64,000 nucleotides of DNA from Cyclaneusma minus (taxonomy: Eukaryota; Ascomycota; Leotiomycetes; Marthamycetales; Marthamycetaceae). The notes under the pieces are model-generated. The model made no database searches. It was not told the origin of the DNA and saw only the letters and a list, made by a program, of their open reading frames with translations. The stretch spans positions 441,870-505,869 of the forward strand of contig JAKZHN010000010.1 of NCBI GenBank assembly GCA_037179335.1, read 5' to 3'. Shown piece by piece: positions 57,420 through 64,000 of the stretch. How positions within the stretch are numbered: position 1 is the stretch's first letter; each line of letters opens with the position of its first letter. The translations under genes were made by a program, and so were the position numbers.

Positions 57420-57680
57420 TAACTAGATAACGATTAAGATTAATAAATAAGTAAATAAATAATTTTAAGTTTGCCAGGATTAATTTGGATATCCTTTATA
57501 GAAATAATATATTTTAAATATTCAATTTTTATAACTGAGAATTTGTATTTTTTAATATCAATTTGCAAACCAGCAATTCTTAAATAAATAAATAAAAAGT
57601 TAATATCTTTTTTATATTATTTAAAAATATTTAAGTAAATTAATGTATTATTAATAAATGCAATATATTAGAAACCAATG
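57420..57680 (-). mobile_element. RIP-mutated Ty3/gypsy reverse transcriptase fragment
   Basis: Reading the minus strand from about 57675 downwards gives YIAFINNTLIYL, where active gypsy elements have YxDDxLIYS. It is followed by AGLQIDIKKYKF, then IEYLKYIIS, then INPGKLKII. These match the conserved gypsy blocks AGLQ-DI-KCEF, KYLGF-IS and V-P-K---I in order and spacing. Asp-to-Asn replacements at the catalytic aspartates and a stop just before Tyr are what G-to-A RIP changes would do. The element is dead; its ends were not found. Confidence 0.8.
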
Positions 57681-58079
57681 CGGGTTAATCCCTTTAAGTG
57701 TATTGAACTACCAAGGAGAAAAAAAAAGCTATTTTACAATGATAAATATATAAGTGGCTCCCTTGTTTAAAACACGTGCTAGAAATATAAATGGATTTCG
57801 TACCCAAAGCTTTATAGAATTCCGGGCCCGCATTATTTTAATTTAAACCAATATAGGGGCATTTTAATGTTTGTTTTAAATCCGATGGCTATTCGAGCTT
57901 TTTTAAAACCGATTTTTTTAGCGTAAAATTTTATATTAAATTAAAATTTTACTATAAAATTCTATATTAATTTAAATTTTATTTTATTTATATAAAAACA
58001 AAAATCAAAAAAAAAAAAAAATTTAAACGCTTTCCTTTATATTTAACGCTTATATTATTTTTTTCTTCTTTATCTTTTT

Positions 58080-59570
58080 TTTTCTTAAAATTATATTCAA
58101 TTTTAAAAGCTTTTTAAATTTGGCAAATTAAATCCGGTTTAAAGGCTTGGTAAAATTATCCGCTATTATATTTGGCATTTAAATATAAATAATTCATTAT
58201 TTTCAATTGTTTTTAATTTTCAAATAAAATAATATATTATATTAATATATTGAAATTTTTTATAAAAGCAATGGCATTTTAATTGTTTTTCTTTATATTT
58301 ATATAATATAAATTCTTTTTTATAAGCTTTTCAAATTTTACATTTTTTAATATTTAAACTATTTATTAATTTTGCTTGGTATTGGCTGCAATTGCTATAT
58401 ATTTAGCTTTGCAAATAAATATTGCAACGCTTTTTTATTTTTAATTAAATTATAAAATAAAATTATTAAGCAATATAGTTATAAATTCGCTAATGCTTTT
58501 TTAATTTAATAGGAATTTATAAAATACATTATTATAAATTTGTAATTTTTTTAATTTGCTTAAGCTATATTTAATTTTTTAATTAGCTATAAATTTTAAA
58601 TAGCAAAGCAATTATATTATACCAATATTATATTATTTACAAAAATTTGCTATAAATTATATTAATTTTCCAGCTGCAAAGCAAATATCAAATTAAATAA
58701 AAATTATAATACATATTATTTTATCTAGCTTTTTTTTAAAAAAAGCCAATTTCTATTTACTTTTTATTATTTTAAATTAGCTTAATCGCTTTGCTTTTAC
58801 TAGCTATAAAAATAAAATAAAAAGCTTTTTTTTGCGAAAATCCAAATATAGTATAAAAATTATTAATATATTATTTTTAATTAATTTATAAAATTTTAAT
58901 TAATCTATTTTTAATAATATATATATATATATATATATATATTAATTTTCTTTAAATTCTTAGCTATAAAATAAATAAAAAGGCTAATAAATTTCTTTTT
59001 TAATTTTTTAATACTTCTAGCAGCTGCAATAATATCGTTAATATAAATTAAAAAAATTATATTTATAATATTATAAATAAATAGGCAAAAATTGCTAAAG
59101 CTTTGCTAAAATCCAAATTTAATTATTTTGGCCTCTAAAATACAATTTTAATTTCTAGCGGCCTATTTTAATCCGTATAAAGTTTCATTTAGCTAAAAAA
59201 TATTTTTTGGCTTAATTATAATATTATTTAAAAAAGCCAAATGCATTAATTTTTTTAAATTGGCCTTAATAAACGTAGTTTCAATATTAAAATAATAGTA
59301 TTTAAAATTTTGCCAAGCTATAATTACTAAAATAATATATAAAATATTTATTTAAATAATAAAAAACAATATTAAAAAAAATCTTTATTATAAATTTAAA
59401 AAACTCTTTTAGCAATTAAATAGATTTTATATTTATTAATGCCGCTATTTGGATTTATTTTAATAATAAAAATTTACTTAATAAAAATTAAATTAAAAAC
59501 AATATTTATAGCAATTTCAAACTATATATGATTAGCTATTAGCGCTATAATTTTCTTTATAATATTTTAT
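58080..59570 (-). mobile_element. RIP-mutated Ty1/copia polymerase (RT-RNase H)
   Basis: Minus-strand traces in correct copia order, from high to low coordinates. ALIANH (about 59545) precedes KINPNSGINKYKIYLIAKRV (about 59400-59460), corresponding to the RNPDG-I-RYKARLVAKG block. FNIETTFIKANL (about 59255-59290) corresponds to DVKTAFLNGDL. NETLYGLK (about 59180) corresponds to KSLYGLKQ. FLIYINDIIAAARSIK (about 59015-59065) corresponds to LYVDDIIIA. NIIADNFTKPLNRI (about 58130-58175) is the RNase H end ADxFTKPL. Stops and catalytic Asp-to-Asn changes show it is inactive. Gag and integrase would lie above 59.6 kb but could not be recognised. Confidence 0.85.
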
Positions 59571-62500
59571 TTTTATTAATCTTTATATAAAAAATTAAAA
59601 ATAGCCTTTTTGTAGCTATTTAAAATAGGAATATTGCAAATTTTAATTGCTAAATAAATAAATTTATATTATTTATTTTATTTTATTTACAGCTATAATA
59701 GCATAAAAAATTTAAAAAAGCAGTTTTAGTAAATTATTTTGGCTTTAATTATATTGCGCTTTAAATATTTTTAATTATTAATTTTAAATATTTTTGATAT
59801 ATTAAATAAAACAAAAACCGCAATATCAGCGCTATTAATATTTATTTTATTTATTTTAAGAATAGAAATTGGTATAATATCAATATTAAAATTTATCAAA
59901 ATTTAAAATAAATAAAGTATTTAAAATAAGAAATCTATAAAAATTAAAATTTATATAAAAACTGGCTTATTTAACAATTTAATAAATATAATATATTGGA
60001 ACGCTTTAAATATATTATACTGCCGCATTTTTAATATATTATATTATAATATAATTAATATATTATAATTAATATTAATTAAATTTTTAATAATTAGTTT
60101 TTTTAATTTATTAAATTTAAAATAAATAAATAATTTATTCTATTTTTTCTAAAACACAAGGGAATTAAATCCTAAAATAACTATTTTAAAAATTAAATTG
60201 CAAATCGCTTTAAATTTAAAAATAATTTATAAAAATTTGGCCTTTTAAGCTTTTTATTTAATTTGCTATTTCTTTATTGGTTTGCTAGGCGGTAGATATT
60301 TGGGTAAAATATTTAACGTGCTTTATAAATTATTGAAATTATTTTAAAGCTTTAAATTAAAAATTCTATTATATTTTTTTTATTTTATTATTATATTTTA
60401 TTATTATATTTTTTTTTAAATTAAAATAATATAATTAAAATTGCTTTATTATATTAGGATTATTATTATAGTGGTTAAAAATACACTGGCAAATAAGGGT
60501 GCGTTATATATATTCCTTAGCTATAAAAAATAGCCGCTGCCTTTTTTAAGTGAGAATGGTAGCGCTTAAATATTATGCATTAGGAGTTTTGCTTAGTTCT
60601 TTTAATAAGCAATATTTATTTTTTATATATTTTTAATATATATATATTATAGGTATTTATAAAGCGTTTTTTTAGCCTTATATAATAATTATCCCTTTTT
60701 TTATAGCTTTGGGCCCCAAAGCTTTTAAATGCAAACTTTTGCTTTCCGGTAATCCGATATTTAATTTTGGTTATTAATTTCGGATTTTTATTTTAATTAT
60801 ATAAATTACTAGGCTTTTATTAATTTGCTATTATTAACAATTATTTTTAAATTTATTTTTGCTTAATTTTTAAGGTTTTTATTTTGGTATATAATTTATA
60901 TTATTTATTATGGGTTAATTTTAGGCTTTTATTTAATTGTTTTAATTATTTTAATTTTAATTTTTTATATTAAAATTTATTGGGATTTTGTTATTTTTAT
61001 TAGCTTATATATATATTTTTCCGCTTTTGCATATGCTTTTTCTGCAAATGCCGAAAAATTAATATAGCGGCGGCTTATTTTAGATGATTGGTTTTAGGGT
61101 TTTTTAATTTTTTATATTTTTTTATACGTATATTATATATTCTTTATAATAATAGTATATTAATTTTTGATTGCATTTTTAATTTTAATTTGTTTTTTTA
61201 ACTTTTTGGCAAATTTTAAGGGTTTCTTTTAATGTTTCTTTTATTATAGTAATTGTATTAGGCCTTATTAAAGCTTTATTTATATAAAGCTGGTTTTTCT
61301 ATTTTTATTAGGTTTTGTTTTATTATTGCCTTATATAGGTTTTTTAATATATATTCTTTAATGGAAATCAGGCCTTTTTTATTCTTTATTTTTTATTTTT
61401 TTATTTTAATATTATAGCTTTTAATATTTTGAATTACAAAATACAGAATTTTCATAGCGGTTTATTTTCAGCTTTATATAATAAAGGTTTTAGGTATAAT
61501 TATAATAATGGTGCTAAATTTGCAATTTTGTTGCAAAATTTAACTTGTATTTTTATTAAGCTCGTATTTGCATTTATTATACGCAAAATTTCTATTTGGA
61601 TTTTTTATAAAAATTTTAATATTTATAATTAAATTATAAATAATTTTAAATGCAATTATTATTATAGTAATTATAAGCTTATATTTAGCTTTTTCTATTT
61701 TTTATTATTAATTAATTAATTCTTTTGCAATGTTTTTGTTTAATATAATTTATAATGCTTTTATACTTTATTGCTATTATTATATTAAAATTTAGGCTTT
61801 TTTTAAAAACTAATATATTAATTATAATAATAAATTAATTTAATTAAAAAATAATATAAAGGCTATTAAAAAAATATTTTAAAATTTATGCTTTTTTAAA
61901 ATATAAAATACGCAATATATTTAAAAAATATTATAGCTATGATAATAGCTTTAATTAAAATTATTTTTGTAATTTATATTTTGATATATACAGCGGTTAA
62001 TATTTGGTATTATTTAATAAATCTATTTTCCGTTTTTTTATATATATTTAATTAAAATATAAATAAATTATAATTTTAATTATTCTTTTAACGATATTTT
62101 ATTTAATGTAAAAAAACCGGGTTTTTAGCAATATAGTATAAAGTATGGAAATTGTAAATTTAACATATACAAATTAAGGTTTAAAAATATTATAAATTTT
62201 TTAATTTTGCTGGCTAAATTTGTTTTATATAATATACATTTTTGATTAGATTATTTAATATACGGAATTTAGAATTTTTAATTATATATTTTATAATTTT
62301 TAATTAAATTAAATTTAGTATTTAATTTTTAATCTTTTAATTTAAAATACAAAAAAATAATTAAATTTATTTCTTTATGCTTTAAATATTTATGTTTTTG
62401 CTTTTACTTGATATTATATATAATTGGGCGTTTTGTATTTAAATATAAGGCTGGAATTGGGTTTTTGGTTTTCTTTTAATGCTTGCGTTCTTTTAATAAG

Positions 62501-64000
62501 GTTTTTATTATTATTATAATTTAGCTTTGGTGTTTTTTTAATAAATTTATTTAAAATTATTAGGGTATTTTTAAAAGATTTTAAGCTAATATTTGGGTTT
62601 AATTTTGATTTTAGCCTTTTTAATAGATGCAAAATATATATATACTTTTACTTTTTTTATATATTATAATTTCTTTTATTTTTTACTTCTAATTATTTTA
62701 AAATTTAATTTATATATATTATTCTAAAATACTTTAGCGAATTTTAAAACCTAATATAGAAAATGTTATACAGTTGTTTTAATTAAAACTTAGGCAGGAA
62801 TTTTAGGCAATAGGCTTGTGCTTTTATTTTTTTAATAATAAAAAAGGGGCTTATATATCTTTTTGCTAATTTTCCCGCTTTAAAGCATATATTTTTAATA
62901 AATACAAAAATCTATATTTTTTTATTAAAATTTAAAATTTTATGCTTTTTTATATATTATTTTATATATCTATTAATAATATTTTTATAATTTCTATAAT
63001 AATATATATTGGCTTTGTTTTTTTGCGTTTTTATCATAGATATTTTAAGGTTTATAAATTGCATAAAAGAATTAATGCTAATTTATAAATAATATTTATA
63101 TATTATAAACAAAAAGTTTCTTTTAGTATTTTTTATTTTTTATTATTATAAGCAAATCTTGCTATAATTAATTAAATTGCCTAATTTATATTTTTATTAT
63201 TGCAATAGTATTATATATAAGCTTTTAAAATCTGGTTTATTTGGTTTATTTGCCTATTTATTTAGGGGTAAAATATAATATTATATTTGCGTATTATATA
63301 GAATTTATACTAAAAGGCTTTCTATAAGATATTGGTAAATATAAAATTATAATTAAATATGCAATTTTGGTATAATAATTTATTATTATTAAAATAATAT
63401 TATATATTTTATTTATATATTATAATTTTAGCAAATTTATTATAAAATCTTATAATAAATATATTTATAATTTATTAGCTAAAAATAAAAATTATAGCTA
63501 ATTATAAAATATATATTAGCAAATTTTATTTTGCTAGCAAATATAGCGATTCCATATATCATTTTATATTTTCATTTTTATATTCGATTAATAATATTTA
63601 TAATAAATTAAAATTAATAGTTGGTTTATTTTAAGATGGCTTATTAATTTGCTATTATAATAAATATATAAAAGTTTATTGCGCCATATATTTATTATAA
63701 AAAAATATATTTTTCTTTTATATAATAAATTATTTTTAAATTGCTATTACTTATTTTTATATAATATAAATTCATTTTATATTTTTATCATATTTTTACT
63801 ATTTGTTAAAATTTCAAAAGTAATTATAAAGCTTATTTTAATTATTTTGGCTTTTAGATTTTTATAGCTTAAATAAAATGTAATTTTTTATTTGGAAAGT
63901 TATATTTATAATATATAAATAAAGCATATAATATTAAGTTTCCGGTTTAATAATTTTAATTAAAATATAATTATTATATTTGCAAAAGCAGCTATGCTTT

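Larger units (their letters stand above)
52740..64000. repeat. RIP-degraded AT-rich block
   Basis: Over 11 kb of very AT-rich DNA, crowded with TpA and stop codons, running to the window end. No ORF in it exceeds about 75 codons. The composition change at its left edge is sharp. Fragments of retrotransposon polymerase genes remain readable when stops and G-to-A changes are ignored. This is the classic picture of repeat-induced point mutation acting on transposons in Pezizomycotina; such blocks are usually heterochromatic. The two retroelement traces are listed separately. Short (AT)n runs occur at about 56442-56463 and 58918-58942. Confidence 0.92.

Noticed and set aside
55206..63867. ORFs of 60-72 codons in the AT-rich block
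   Set aside because: Composition is almost only Ile, Phe, Leu, Asn, Lys and Tyr, as expected by chance in AT-rich DNA.
52740..64000. Mitochondrial DNA or centromere/telomere identity for the AT-rich block
   Set aside because: No mitochondrial genes or telomere repeats are visible, and RIP-mutated retrotransposon genes explain the composition; centromere identity cannot be tested from sequence.

Overview
The window is nuclear DNA of a filamentous ascomycete (Pezizomycotina). The genes carry many short introns (mostly 50-160 bp) with GT..AG ends and CTAAC/CTGAC-like branch points. They encode typical fungal proteins: APC/C subunits, farnesyl-diphosphate synthase, a mitochondrial carrier, a Snd2/TMEM208-like factor, a DUF3605 protein and a GPI-anchored wall protein. 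The last 11 kb is an extremely AT-rich block with no intact genes, as expected of repeat-induced point mutation (RIP). The species cannot be fixed from the sequence alone. No rRNA, tRNA or CRISPR was seen.

Layout. 1.6-3.8 kb: a seven-exon cytochrome P450. 6.3-8.4 kb: a low-complexity acidic/Ser-rich protein of unknown function. 9.3-10.5 kb (-): NADH-cytochrome b5 reductase. 10.9-12.0 kb: DUF3605 protein. 12.3-12.8 kb (-): Snd2/TMEM208-like ER protein. 13.7-16.3 kb: APC3/CDC27. 17.2-17.7 kb: a MITE-like element with 45-bp inverted ends around a 19-bp tandem array. 18.1-19.5 kb: a Fic-domain gene that looks frameshifted, tail to tail with a metallophosphoesterase (19.5-20.4 kb, -). 21.7-23.2 kb: succinate/fumarate-type mitochondrial carrier. 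24.3-25.4 kb (-): farnesyl-diphosphate synthase, divergent from APC8/CDC23 (26.1-28.3 kb). 29.5-31.2 kb: MFS monocarboxylate-like transporter. 31.9-34.0 kb: BCS1-type AAA ATPase. 37.0-37.6 kb (-): small secreted protein in a gene-poor stretch. 42.9-44.5 kb: GPI-anchored wall protein with two different pentapeptide repeat blocks. 45.3-46.3 kb (-): cupin protein. 47.6-49.1 kb: conserved-looking unknown. 49.7-52.3 kb: RA-PH domain protein. 52.7-64.0 kb: RIP-degraded DNA in which a Ty3/gypsy and a Ty1/copia reverse transcriptase can still be read on the minus strand.

The genes do not form one pathway. Most are housekeeping: cell-cycle ubiquitin ligase, isoprenoid synthesis, ER electron transfer, ER protein targeting and mitochondrial transport. 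Two TPR scaffold subunits of the same complex, APC3 and APC8, lie about 10 kb apart. The accessory features are the P450, Fic gene, secreted protein, repeat wall protein, cupin gene, MITE-like element and RIP block. Exon models below were built by eye. For the spliced genes judged intact, phases were checked to give a continuous reading frame.
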